From Nemertoderma westbladi (lineage: Eukaryota > Xenacoelomorpha > Nemertodermatida > Nemertodermatidae): a stretch of DNA of 45,633 nucleotides. The DNA is taken from contig JAUCBJ010001994.1 in NCBI GenBank assembly GCA_032718475.1, positions 1-45,633 on the forward strand, read 5' to 3'. Within the stretch, counting starts at the first letter, position 1. The number at the start of each line of letters is the position of its first letter. The notes below the pieces were generated by a model. It was not told the origin of the DNA, searched no databases, and saw only the letters and a list, made by a program, of their open reading frames with translations. The translations under genes and the position numbers were made by a program. Of the stretch, positions 29,969 through 42,600 are shown in pieces.

Positions 29969-31468
29969 ATGACGGAGTTGATAGAAGATGATCTTGGTAT
30001 CAGGGAGCGATATACTCTACCTTTACAAGCATTTGTGGATAGCTTGATACGCGGTGAAACCGATCCAACCATTACGGAGGACGATGGTCGTTATATCGAA
30101 CCGCCGACGTCCCAAGAGCAACTTACGCGTGAATTGGACTATCGAAAATTCACCGCTCGCTATACGCATCGTAATAATACGTATATGGACCTCCTAACTA
30201 CCGGCCATCCTATCGATTTACATGATACGGACGATGTAGACACCGAAAGGGAAATGGTTCTATTTAAATATCATACCCAGCGGCGTCGTAACGATAAACC
30301 GAGAATAGATCACGAAAATTATATTCGTAACAGACTGGGAAGACGAACCAATATGCCTAGAATCTGAGGAGATTCAGCCTATCGCGCTCGGAACAGCGAC
30401 AACGATTACATCCTAGAATGGTATCAAGGTCCACAGTGTCTCACTGCGTACGATTATCGCCATGCCAACTATGTTTCTCGGCAACGTTGTCGGTTATGCG
30501 CATCGAGAGACCATGTTACGCCCATGGACACAAACGTCCGCTGTTCCTATTTCCACGAACAACCGGCGATGGAAATTTATTGCGCGTATTGCAGATTTAA
30601 TAATTTGCACGCTTTTGCGGTTTGCCCTCAATTTATGACTCAATGTCACCATTGTCAACTAAAGGGACACGCCAGTTTCGATTGCCCTTTTAATCACGAT
30701 TTGGAAAGCGTAGATGAAATGATCACACTACGTTACATCAGAGCTTGGGAAGCGAACGCTGATTTACATTGTGATTCGCGCCATCGTTATTATCCCGGAC
30801 GCGCTTACGAAGGAGTTTATGCGTTCCATCCTTATCTATTCGCTTCGGTTGAACAGAAATCACGCATATCAAGTTACGAGCTACTGAAGCGCGTCGGAGA
30901 ATGTATTTCAACCAAATTCGTACGCAAATTTCTCAGGAGTGTTAATCCTAGCGACCTTCATTCCTATAACTTAATCAATCATATCCGTCAGGATCCGGAC
31001 TATGGAGACTTGTTTGTTAACTCACACCCTGAGTTACAGGAAGTATATCGACGGCCTTACGAATACCGAGCCCGCGAACGCGAGTTGGAAAGAACCATTA
31101 AACCCCGGAGGTTTCTGACTGCCTATGGTCCACCCATGGCTCTCGTTCAGACCACTCGTAAAGGACCCGTAAGAGCGGCCGTCCTAAAACGCGCTCTCAA
31201 GGCCGTTAGACTCCTCTCCCCCGACGTTGATGTCAATCAACCCGGCACTTCGACTGGCGGATACACCGACCATAATCCTACACCCTCTGATGCAATCATA
31301 TTGCACCCTTCACCCAGGAGTTATAGCACTCCTTGTAAAGTGGCTCGCCCCAAAGAGAAAAGACTCTGGCTAGCTTTAAAAAACTGCGTAAACGCCGTCC
31401 GCGCAAGAAAGATTAACTGTTTAGAGTATTTACGTATATTAGAAACTGTGATTTCGTATATTTTATAG
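29969..31468 (+). CDS. Zinc-knuckle (gag-like) protein with in-frame TGA, left arm copy
   Basis: From ATG 29969 to TAG 31466-31468 there are 500 codons in one frame, broken only by TGA at 30365-30367. The first part (132 codons) is acidic then basic and unrecognised. After the TGA the same frame continues with three Cys/His clusters: CRLC (codon 174 on), CAYCRFNNLHAFAVC (205-219, CX2CX5HX4C) and CHHCQLKGHASFDC (226-239, a CX2CX4HX4C retroviral-type knuckle). A long basic region with RRPYEYRARERELERTIKPR follows. The next internal Met is at 30524, which would lose the first Cys pair. Likely a nucleic-acid-binding structural protein of a retroelement; the family is not recognised. The leftward mirror copy is degraded. 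Confidence 0.65.
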
Positions 31469-32259
31469 ACTCAAATCCCATTTTCTGGGAGCGGTGTAAA
31501 AGCTTCTGTGGGATATAACTGGCCCCTTTGCTTCGCAATCCAGTTTCCCCCCAGGCGCTGGAATACTCTAAAAAGGTTCTCTAACTGTATATATATTCCC
31601 CTCGCCCTCAAGGTACCGTTACAGGTGTTTTAACGGACATAAAAGTCATTCTGCTATATACGTGTTTTAGCGGACATGGTAAGACAAAAAACCTGCAATG
31701 CGACAAATACCTTTCATAGCTTAGCCGTGATGATTCATATTACGACATCTAACAGCTGGTTGCTGACATCGAAACAGCCATTGGACGCATGGTTCTTTGT
31801 TTGGCTTGAACCAATCAGAGCGATTTTTCCTGTCGACGTGTAGCTTTTCGGTCGATCATAAGGAGTGTGTTCAGTCTTACGGTTTTTTGCTTGATACTTT
31901 GTTGTTATTGCTGTCTAGGCCAGGAACAACGGCTCTAGAGTCAATTCATTTCATACTTTTAGAAGAAACATTAGTAGGCTAAAATTATAGAGCGTATGAC
32001 TGTTATCAACTCAACTCAATGCAATTCAGTCCATATCTAATCAATTCAATACTTTGTTGTTATTACTGTTCAACATACATTATTATGCTGCTATTTACTG
32101 TTGTGTTTGGTTGAATATTATTTGGAGAACATATATAAAGAACCCAAATTTCCCAATTTTCTTGATACACTACAGGTTAGAGAGACGGGTTATATATAGC
32201 GATTGCGACTTATATTGTTGTGGTTTGTAGTGAATTTAATGCTATTTGATAAGCACTAC
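31469..32259 (+). other. 3' noncoding part of the left arm
   Basis: No conserved frame. It contains two related phrases, aggtgttttaacggacata (about 31624) and cgtgttttagcggacat (about 31661). It is retained in mirror image at 32785-33620. It leads directly into the LTR-like loop. Confidence 0.5.
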
Positions 32260-32784
32260 ATTGGTCCGTTGCTATTCCCTTTATATATGATAAAATACAT
32301 TGACGGTCGGCAAATTAGTGTGCAGTATTGTGTGTTACCGGTAATGTGCATGATTGTGATTGATAACTAAGCATTTCCTAAAGAATGCGCCTCATACGTG
32401 AATCTTAAGCCTTACCGACTTACCGTTGTGATTAGTGTAAGTCATATCTCTGTCTATCTAGATAGAGCGCCACGTCCTAAAGGAACTGTTAATATTTCCC
32501 GAAAGTAAATAATATTAGTCAGAAATTAATTATTAACGATCAATCGAATAATACAATACCGTAAGCTTCACTGCAATAATAATTTAAGCCGACAGAATCC
32601 AGTCTCCCGGGATTATCCAGCGGGTGAATGGACGCGCACTAGGCTGGCTTCTGCTAATGTTGTGTTTATTGGTACTAAATATTTGTCTTCTTATAAAGTA
32701 TATTTCTAAACCAAAAGACATATAAATTTTGGCAGGTTAAACTGCTAAAGGTCTTCAAAAGCGCGTACACAGCAATTGACTCAT
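32260..32784 (+). mobile_element. LTR-like sequence in the loop of the inverted repeat
   Basis: About 460 bp of this loop (roughly 32310-32770) matches 45190-45633 in the reverse orientation with few changes, for example gcgcctcatacgtgaatc and ctggcttctgctaatgttgt. Its ends are short imperfect inverted repeats (ttggtccgttgc and gcaattgactca), it has a TATA-like tttatatatgataaaat near the left, and it sits downstream of the plus-strand zinc-knuckle frame. This fits a retroelement LTR in plus orientation. No direct target duplication is seen. Confidence 0.6.
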
Positions 32785-33620
32785 GTAGGGCTTACCAAAT
32801 AGCATTAAATTCACTACAAACCACAACAATATAAGTCGCAATCGCTATATATAACCCGTCTCTCTAACCTGTAGTGTATCAAGAAAATTGGGAAATTTGG
32901 GTTCTTTATATATGTTCTCCAAATAATATTCAACCAAAACACAACAGTAAATAGCAGTATAATAATGTATGTTGAACCGATAATGCAAGAATAGAAACAA
33001 GTTGATATGAATTGATATATGATGTGTTATGATAACAGTTATACGCTCTATAATTTAAGCCTACTAATGTTTCTTCTAAAGTATGAAAACTAATTGACTC
33101 TAGAGCCGTTGTTCCTGGCCTAGATAGCAACAACACAAAAGTATCACTAAAAAACAGTAAGACTGAACACTCCTAGTATGATCGACCAAATATCTACACG
33201 TCGACAGAAAAAATCGCTCTGATTGGCTCAAGCCAAACAAAGAACCATGCGTCCAATAGCTGTTTCCATGCCAGCAACCAGCTGCTAGATGTCGCAATCT
33301 GAATCATCACGGCTAAGCTGTGAAAGGTATTTGGTGCATTGCAGGTTTTTTGCCTTACCATGTCCGCCAAAACACGTATATAGCAGAATGACTTTTATGT
33401 CCGTTAAAACACCTATAACGGTACCTTGCGGGCGAGGGGAATATATATACAGTTAGAGAACCTTTTAGAGTATTCCAGCGCCTGGGGGGAAACTGGATTG
33501 CGAAGCAAAAGGGGCCAGTTATATCCCACAGAAGCTTTTACACCGCTCCCAGAAAATGGGATTTGAGTCTATAAAATATACAAAATCACAGTTTCTAATA
33601 TACGTAAATACTCTAAACAG

Positions 33621-35076
33621 TTAGTCTTTCTTGCGCGGACGGCGTTTACGCAGCTTTTTAAAGCTAGCCAGAGTCCTTTTCTCTTTGGGGCGAGCCACTT
33701 TACAAGGAGGGCTATAACTCCTGGGTGAAGGGTGCAATATGATTGCATCAGAGGGTGTAGGATTATGGTCTGTGTATCCGCCAGTCGAAGTACCGGGTTG
33801 ATTGACATCAACGTCCGGGGAGAGGGGTCTAACGGCTTTGAGAGCTCGTTTCAAGACAGCCGCTCTTACGGGTCCTTTACGAGTGGTCTGAACGAGGGCC
33901 GTGGGTGGACCATAAGCAGTTAGAAACCTCCGGGGTTTAATGGTCCTTTCCAACTCGCGTTCGCGGGCTCGGTACTCGTAAGGCCGTCGATATACTTCCT
34001 GTAACTCGGGGTGTGAGTTAACAAACAAGTCTCCATAGTCCGGATCCTGACGGATATAATTGATTAAGTTATAGGAATGAAGGTCGCTAGGATTAACACT
34101 CCTGAGAAATTTGCGTACGAATTTGGTTGAAATACATTCTCCGACGCGCTTCAGTAGCTCGTAACTTGATATGCGTGATTTCTGTTCAACTGAAGCGAAT
34201 AGATAAGGATGGAACGCATAAACTCCTTCGTAAGCGCGTCCGGGATAATAGCGATGGCGCGAATCACAATGTAAATCAGCGTTCGCTTCCCAAGCTCTGA
34301 TGTAACGTAGTGTGATCATTTCATCTACGCTTTCCTAATCGTGATTAAAAGGGCAATCGAAACTGGCATGTCCCTTTAGTTGACAATAGTGACATTGAGT
34401 CATAAATTGAGGGCAAACCGCAAAGATATGCAAGTTATTGAGTCTGCAATATGCGCAATAAATTTCCATAGTCGGTTGTTCTTGGAAATAGGAACAGCGG
34501 ACGTTGGTGTCCATGGGCGTATCGTGGTCTCTCGATGCGCATAACCGACAACGTTGCCTAGAAACATAGTTGGCATGTCGATAATCGTACGCAGTGAGAC
34601 ACTGTGGACCTTGATACCATTCTAGGATGTAATCGTTGTCGCTGTTCCGGGCGCGATAGGCTGAATCTCCTCAGATTCTAGGCATATTGGTTCGTCTTCC
34701 CAGTCTGTTACGAATAGAATTTTCGTGATCTATTCTCGGTTTATCGTTACGACTCCGCTGGGTATGATATTTAAATAGAACCATTTCCCTTTCGGTGTAT
34801 ACATCGTCCGTATCATGTAAATCGATAGGATGGCCGGTAGTTAAGAAGTCCATATACGTACCATTACGATTCGTATAGCGAGTGGTGAATTTTCGATAGT
34901 CCAATTCACGCGCAAGTTGCTCTTGGGACATCGGCGGTTCGATATAACGACCATCGTCCTCCATAATGGTTGGATCGGCTTCACCGCGTAGCGCGTATTA
35001 AGCTATCCACAAATGCTTGTAAAGGTAGAGTATATCGCTCCCTAATACCAAGATCATCTTCTATCAACTCCGTCAT
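33621..35076 (-). pseudogene. Zinc-knuckle protein, right arm copy (degraded)
   Basis: Mirror of the left-arm frame, starting at ATG 35074-35076. It has a 7-bp insertion near 34987-34996 (frameshift), the same in-frame TGA (34671-34673) and a nonsense TAG (34335-34337) where the left copy has Leu after the third knuckle. Near the 3' end an extra G gives a different C-terminus, TLASFKKLRKRRPRKKD, ending at 33621. That short basic tail looks more natural than the left copy's ending, so the left arm may carry the frameshift there. Confidence 0.7.
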
Positions 35077-36329
35077 ATCTGCTATCTGAGTTTATTAATA
35101 TCCAAATAAGTTTATATTTTAGGCGAGCGGGCGTCGCTGCCTACTTCTCTTTGCCCCCGGACAGTGGGATTCTCAGCGCCGATGTACCGTCGTCGCGGTG
35201 TTTACGCCAACATGTAGCAACAGCACGACAACGATAACCGGCACAAGTCACTCCACTGTCCGTCCCAAAGGCTTGGATCCACTTTAGGTTCTTTCTATAG
35301 GAGAGTTGGGCTACTTTCACAATTGCGACTAGCTACTGTAAACATACTTTAGCAGTAACATTCACCTATAAACGCACAAATTCCACACAACTGTCACCAA
35401 CTGCACACATACAGGCCATTTGTCCGTTAGTCAGTGCCTTCCAGAATGTCACGTTATTACTGTGTATCCTTGGATACTAGTAGTGTGCTATATTCTATGC
35501 TATGCAATGGGGCAAGCCTTCTATTGTTATTTTAACTTGCTTCTAATTCTAGCGTGGGTGTTGCTATGGTGACATTATGGAATGCTAGCGGTAGAATTAG
35601 GTTAATTCTCATGCATACAGATCTGGGATGCTATTTAATAATAATTCTTTAATTGTCAATATCCTCTTTATGCATGATTTTATCAATTTTATCGGCTATT
35701 GACTATATGTTGGAGATTCTCGCACTCTAATACACTCAATAGGATGAATCTCCGCTCCCATGATCTATTAATTAATGGAATTTTGGGAATGTTATAAATT
35801 GTACAAAATGACAATTTATGAAATTCATTTAAAATATGAATTTAAATTTATTCCCGTGAATTTTATTATTTGATGTTAAAATTGACACAATTTGATTCCA
35901 GAGCAGGTCTGGGGGCATAGGATCCTTAATTCTATGAAATTTGTCTTTTAAGAGTATCGGTAAGTGCTACGATATCTTAATCGACTAGAATTGTTAACGG
36001 ATCTGAATTTTACAGATTTTACTAAATATTAAATTAATATTTAAGATGGGCACCGATTTATTCCAGAACTTGTCTGGGGACGTTAACCACTGATTCTAGA
36101 ATTTGTCTTTCAAGTATATCGGTGGGTGCCGCGATATCTTAATCGACTAGAATTACAGATGGTCAAAAAGTTTAACAGATTTATTTGCGTTTTACGTTAC
36201 TGTTAGAGGGACATCACGCTACTATATGTATTATTTAATATAAGGTAGAAGAGCAATATCGCACGAAGCAATGTCAGTGTGAAGAGGCAAGTCGTTTCCA
36301 AGGTCTACCCAGAGCTTGGTTTAGCCGAG

Positions 36330-36699
36330 ACACGAGGATCTGAACTTTGCATTCCTAATACTCTGCCTACCAATAATACTTGAATATAGTAGTGGCTTTA
36401 TTGTACTTTAAGAAGTACGGACATTTCATCTTACTGTAGTCACGTATTTATAATATGATACGGACAGTAAGGAAAGAGAAAAATAATTATTTTCTCGCCG
36501 TCGCACTAAATATATATTAAGTAATTACGTACGTAATAAACACTAATATATTGCACTAATCTACTAAATAATCACTAAATAACATTTTACTAAATAAAAT
36601 TGAATAAAAACGATTATAATAAAGTACATAATAAAGTTCACATATAAAAATATAATAAAATAGATAAAACAATATAGTCATACACCCACTCCAGACGTA
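36330..36699 (-). terminator. 3' region of the BEL/Pao-like gene with polyadenylation signal
   Basis: AT-rich noncoding sequence between the polyprotein stop and the right arm of the inverted repeat. On the minus strand an AATAAA lies at 36397-36402, about 300 bases after the stop. No LTR is present here, although a 3' LTR would be expected near this side of a standard element. Confidence 0.5.
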
Positions 36700-39600
36700 T
36701 CACGTTAGGGAGTCCCTAGATGTTTGAGGAATTAGGGAGGTGGTCGTGGGAAGAGTGTCTTGCCTTCCATAGTTTCCAGAGAGTTCTCTGTCTCTTTCCA
36801 GTAAACATAAACGACCAACTGGGCGATTGAGTTGTTGCGTCTCAAAGATTATGCCTGGCTTCTTAAAGTTACGCCGCATGACGACAAGTTCTACTGAGCG
36901 CACTAAACCATCCTCCGAGATGTGGGTCTCGATGATACGACCTGTCTGCCACCGTTTACGTGGGAGGTCTGGATCTACAATAAGCACCATATCTCCGGCG
37001 CTGACGTTTTCTTGCTGCGCAAACCACTTAGTTCGAAGTTGTAGCGTGGGCAGATAATGTTTCTCGAAATGGTCAGCGAAACGACGGGATAGCAACTGCA
37101 TAAGTTGCCAAGTTCGACGGCAGTATTCGTCTCCGTCGGCAATCTCCGATCGTGGGAGCATGGCTACAGGTTTCTTCAGTAGGAAGTGCGCGGGTGTTAG
37201 CGCTTCCAGGGAATCGGGACTCGATGAGACTGGCATAAGCGGTCTCTCGTTGAGATAGGCAGCTATTTCCTCCATTAACGTCCGCAAAAGTTCGTCGGTG
37301 AGATACGTGCGGCATGGCACTATAAAGTGAAATGCGGTTTTGACACTTCGAATTAATCTCTCCCAACTTCCTCCCCACCAAGGGGCGTCGGCGGCGTTGA
37401 AGGTCCAGCTAGACGCTGTTATCCTTAGCTGGTCGTCCACCTGTCTTTGGTTCCAGTCCTTCACGTAAGCCTGTATTTCGTTGTTGGCACCAATGAAGTT
37501 CGTTCCCTTATCCGATCTCATGGTATTACTCGTCCCGAAGCGAGCGATCTGTCGTCGTAAACTTAAGACGAAGCTGTTGGTAGATAGATCGTTCACCATA
37601 TCGAGATGGATGGCTCTACAAGTCATGCACACGAAGATGACACACCATCTCTTGACTATAGTCCTCGCACAATATACTTCAATAGGGCCAAATAAATCTA
37701 CACCAGTATTAGTAAAAGGTGGTTCATAGAAGCTTACTCGTTCCCTAGGTAATTCTGCCTCTCGCTGTGTTAAAGGCCTACTGAATGCTTTCCTACAGGG
37801 TATGCAGTTCCTAAGAACTTGGTTCAGAGCTCTACGGGGTTTATCAAAATAATAGCGAGTTCGAATTTCGCTAAGAATTCGTTCTCTACCAGCATGATAA
37901 AGTTTACTGTGAACATCTACAATCATCTTGATTTGTACTTCAAGATTTCTAATAAGTATGGGGAATTTGGTGTCAAAGGATAAGGGCGCATTGGTGAGTC
38001 TTCCTCCAACACGTATTAACCCATCTATCATTGTGCTCGAGAATCGATCCCTTAAGCGCATCTGCGGATTTCTTAACAACAGGAAATACTTTTCGGGATC
38101 CTCATAGCATTGCAGGAGTCTCAGTACCTGCTTATTGGTTTCTTCATGTTCCTGGTGACTAATTTTCTCCTTTAGAAAACGGTCAGATGTCTTATATTTG
38201 GGTAAATTTTTAATAACATGAACTTGTGCAGATGTCAATGGAGCGGTATCACTAGTGGTCTTCGTCCTGGAGTAGTGATGATGAAAACATCGTCTTAAAT
38301 ATGTGACGGCTTTACAGAGCCGATTCCAGGAACTGTAATGATGCATTGCTCTCTGCAGCATGGGTGAGATTCCTTCCGAGACGTCTGGTATTCCAGATTT
38401 CCAATCTTTATCTCTAATTTCCACAACAGACTTATTTGTGTTGAGGGATTGTGGATCCGAAGCATCATTCCCGGAAGTATGTAATACAGATAGATCGATA
38501 GTTGGTTTAAATAACTTCGATTTACTCGCCCGGGTTTTAGGTTTGACTGTCTCCGCTCCCTTGGCTTGTCTAATCTCTGCCGTAGTAAGGTGAGGAGGCC
38601 ATTCATCCTCTTCCTTGCTCAGGAAGTCGGGTCCACCCAACCAATCTGGAGTATCTATTAGTTCCTGTGGAGTTGCTCCCCTGGAGGCAATATCGGCTGG
38701 ATTAATCGTACCAGGGCAATATCTCCATTGATCTACATTGGAGTTAATATCGTCATTATCTGAGGAGTATGGTGTTCCCTCAGTTGGATCGTCCACATCA
38801 CTGCTCTCCACTTCCCATTCCTTTACTTGGTATACCTGTTGTTGAGGTAATCTCTCTTTGAGAGTTCTACGGGAAGGGCCAGTGAAGTACCAACCTACTC
38901 TAGTTCTTACCGCATAGGTTTGCAGTGGCTGCGGTTGAGCAGGCCGTTTCTCCAATGTCTCGAGCGTCTCATGCGCGTTTTGGCCGATGAGTATTTGCAC
39001 TCCAGGATAATCTGTCTGGAATCGAGGTATCTTAAGATGTTGGATGCTCTCATCCTCGTCCCAATTATAAAGGTCTGCTTGGGTAGTAGCGAAGTTCTTT
39101 ATAGCCACCATTTTTACCGACCTTATACCTTGTGCTCCTAATTTATCCTGGGGGGTGGACAACACACCTACATAGTAGTCTGCCGTTAGGGTAGATTTCC
39201 AAACCTGCATAATTCCTGACATATTTAATTTAGTCCGGAATTTGGGTTGTCCAGCAAAGATATCTTCGGCTAGTTCTTGATCGATGAATGTTCCTGTGCT
39301 GCCGGAGTCAAGGAGGGTGTTCACTATGTAACTTTTGTTAGGACCATGAACTCTTACCTGCACTACAGGAAATTCTCTGATTCCTATGTTGGAAGTTGGA
39401 GCTTTCCAAGATGATTGTTTGGCAAAAGTAGTTGGGGGAAACTCATCGTTGGTGTCCTTTTCATAAGTAAGTGCTCGATACACTGCGGTATTGATTAGAT
39501 AACAGGATTCGTTGGCGTCGGAGAATTCGTCAGTATAGAATCCTTCCATCTCAGATACTTGATCAGTGTCGTTTACATCACTGAATTGGACATGTAGTTC

Positions 39601-42600
39601 GGGCTCACTTACCTGACTCAGTTTGTCTCGATCGAACTCACTGTGTAACAAGATGTGATGTTTCGCGCCACACTTTGCACACTTTATGTCGGAGTAACAG
39701 GTTCGCCGTTGGTGTCCTGGTCTGAGGCAATTATAACATAACCGCTTGTCCCACACGACAGCACGTCTGTCTACAAGGGATTTCTTTAGAAATTCAGCAC
39801 ACGCACTCAAACGGTGTGTCCCGTCGCACAACGCACAGTTAGGTTTTATGTTACTCACTTTACCTTGGGTAACTTGATGCACTCTCGTTTTTTCTTCGGG
39901 TTTTCTTCGGTGCATTCTGTTAGGAGACTGAGGGGGGGTCTTGGCAACCTGTTCTCTCCTATTGTTGTTTCGAGCCTTGTATTTACTTACATCTTTTGAG
40001 GTTTTGTCAACGTAGTAAGATCTCTCAGTGTCTTTCCCGCTGTCCTCTTCTTGAGAAGCTTGGCTTTCGCCGTCGTCAGTGTAACACACCGGGGTTACTC
40101 TTCTCCTAGAAGCGGGTTTCTCACTTACCTTATTTTCCGATATTTTCTCTCTGGACTGCTTGATGAGTTGTAGTTTTACTTCACTATCTAAGAAGGACAT
40201 GAGATCAGCCATGGTAGGACTTCGTCGTTGTTGTTCATTCATGTACAACACTTTCTTGTCCCAGCGTGTACATACTCCACCCTTTGGTAAAGTAGAGACT
40301 ACTGCTCCAATAACCATGGAACTTTGATATTCATGAGACTTACCTAACCAGTCCAATTGTCTACAGATTTCCTGAATTTCATCGGAAAACTCTATAATCC
40401 CGCTACTAAGGAAGTGTCGGGGGGCTACTAATTTTGCATACAAATACTTAGCTATGTTATCCTTGTTACCATACCTGATGTTTAATGTATCCCATACTTG
40501 TCTTAATCCTTCTGGATGTCCAATAAACTTTAACGCCATTAACCTGGGAGGTCCTTCCAAGCACTTGATGAGGAACCTAAGTTTCTCTCCGTTAGATAGT
40601 ACAGAGTTTTGTATGCTATCTTTGTAATATTCGTTGAAAGGTAACCATTTCATCTCATCTCCATTGAATTTGACGATCTCTCCCACTTTGACCGCTTGGC
40701 GGGCTTCTGTTCTAGCCATCTGACGCGTAAAGCTTTCTTGGGCCATCGTGTTATTTAATATCGAATTATCGGTATATAAATTTCTCGGATCATTGTCAGG
40801 TCTATAAGGAACATCATTAACAACAGGTCTATAATCACCCTTAATAGGGTTTGCTATAGGAGTTTCTACTTCACTAGCAGTATAGATGCGTGTAGGCTCC
40901 ACACCTTGCGCATGTAATACTTCAGACCTAACAGGTTGACACAATTTTACAGGGGGTATTGGTATCCCTTTTTGTATATTGACTAACTTGTCGCGTTCCA
41001 GTGCGATACTTTGCTGCACTTCTTGCAACTCTGCCCTACCTTCCCTTACTGTTCCCTTAAGTTGGTGGACAGTCTCCTGCATCTGTCCGAGCAGGAGATT
41101 CATCCCCCGCCGTCCCTCCTCTACCCACTCGACCGCCGAAGCGGGAGTCGCCAACATTGTAGCGGGCCGACGCTGGACGACGGGAGACAAATCTTTGATT
41201 TCTCTCTCTGCTATCAGGACAGGGATATTCTCTTGGACTGTTCTACCGGGTACAGGCAGTGTAGTACTATGTAAAGGGAATTTAGAGTTAAGCTCTGGAA
41301 GTACAGGGGTCTCTAACACAGAAGTGACTTTGGGAACGACAGGCCTAATTATTTCAGGCTCATCAACTATTGTAGGGAGTCTTTTGACCTGAATAGTTTG
41401 GTATGCGGGTTCCGTACTACCTAAGTCTGTGCTAGCTAGCTGTCTTCTAACAGCTGGGGGCAAATCAGGCAATTTGTGACCGTGAGATGTTTTTCTACGC
41501 CTGCTTAGACGAGATCTATTTCCTCCGCCTTCAGGATCGGTGGTTTCGCTTTCCTCCGATGATGTGTATCCCTGGCGTTTGGGAGTAGATCGTCTCATCA
41601 TCTGCATTTGACTAGCAGTTAACTGTTTATTTATGTTGTCTTGCGTCTCTTGCAGATTTTCCAACTCCAGTTGGGTAGTCTGCTCAGAGGCTCTCCGTTC
41701 TGCTTCTGCCACTGCCTTTGCTGCTTTTCTTTCTGCTTCTGCTTCTGCCGCCGCTGCCTTTCTTTCTACTTCTGCTTCTGCCATAGCCGCCGCCTTTTGT
41801 TCCTCTATCCGTCTTTTCTTTACTTGTTCTTCCTGGACTCTAGCGAGGCGGAGTTTTTCATCAAATTCTGCTTGGTTAGCAGCTAACATTTCAGCATCGA
41901 TTGAGTCTAACACATGTTGGGTTCCTTCACTATTAGGGGAAAGTCCAGACAGCCGTCTCCTCAACTCTTCGTCTCCTAGGAATCGCTGATAGTCGGACAG
42001 ATAAATGTCTATGGCGTCTCTCGTTCGTGGTCTCTCTGCGGTCTCTTCGCCTTCCACTTGAGGAAGGGTGGCATCGGTTGGTTCTTCATAGGTTAGTCTC
42101 TCAGACAGCTGGGATTTCCACTGGTCCGTTTCTTGTACTTTGCGACCTACCCGCTGGAACCAAGTTTTGACAGCAACTTGCAGCGACGTGTCCTGTCTTC
42201 TTTTGGAAGTTTCCTCAAAGGCTGATAGGATTAGTCGAATGCGTAGGGTTCTTTCGCGTACTTGGTATAGCAGTTCTTCTTGCTCTTGAGGTCCTTGGGG
42301 TTGTCGAAACAGTTGTTCTTCTAATCGCTCTAAGGAGCCGAAGAATCCCTGCACATATCCTGCTGCCGACCTCTTCCAAACAGCTGGATCCATCGTATCT
42401 TTAGCCACTCCCATCCTGTGTATATCTTCCCAAGTAGCCTCGGACAGATCTAACGGGAGTCCGGGTCCGGGAAAGTTCCATTGTGACTCGACAATAGACA
42501 TCAATTCTTCCCTGGCGTATCCCGCATAATTATCTTGGGTCGCTCGCTTATTTCTCGCCCAATCGGCTTGATGTTCCTCCACCGCAATCAATATAGTAGT

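Larger units (their letters stand above)
28715..36329. repeat. Long inverted repeat: two ~3.54-kb arms around a 525-bp loop
   Basis: The left arm (28715-32259) and right arm (32785-36329) are reverse complements with scattered substitutions and small indels; outer ends are ctcggctaaacc and ggtttagccgag. Coordinates pair about a centre at 32522. Each arm holds a leader with a structured hairpin, a zinc-knuckle frame and a noncoding 3' part. An internal partial duplication (attctagtcgattaagatat at 28891 and 29053, 162 bp apart) is in both arms. No target duplication flanks the whole structure. The right arm joins the BEL/Pao-like element; the left arm abuts a non-LTR relic. Confidence 0.85.

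Noticed and set aside
30365-30367. Selenocysteine at the in-frame TGA
   Set aside because: No SECIS-like element could be recognised in the 3' part and the protein resembles no selenoprotein. Readthrough or simple mutation is more likely.
31797-31982. Small protein in the 3' part of the left arm
   Set aside because: The mirrored sequence in the right arm (33100-33297) shifts frame and changes many residues without codon bias, so it looks noncoding.
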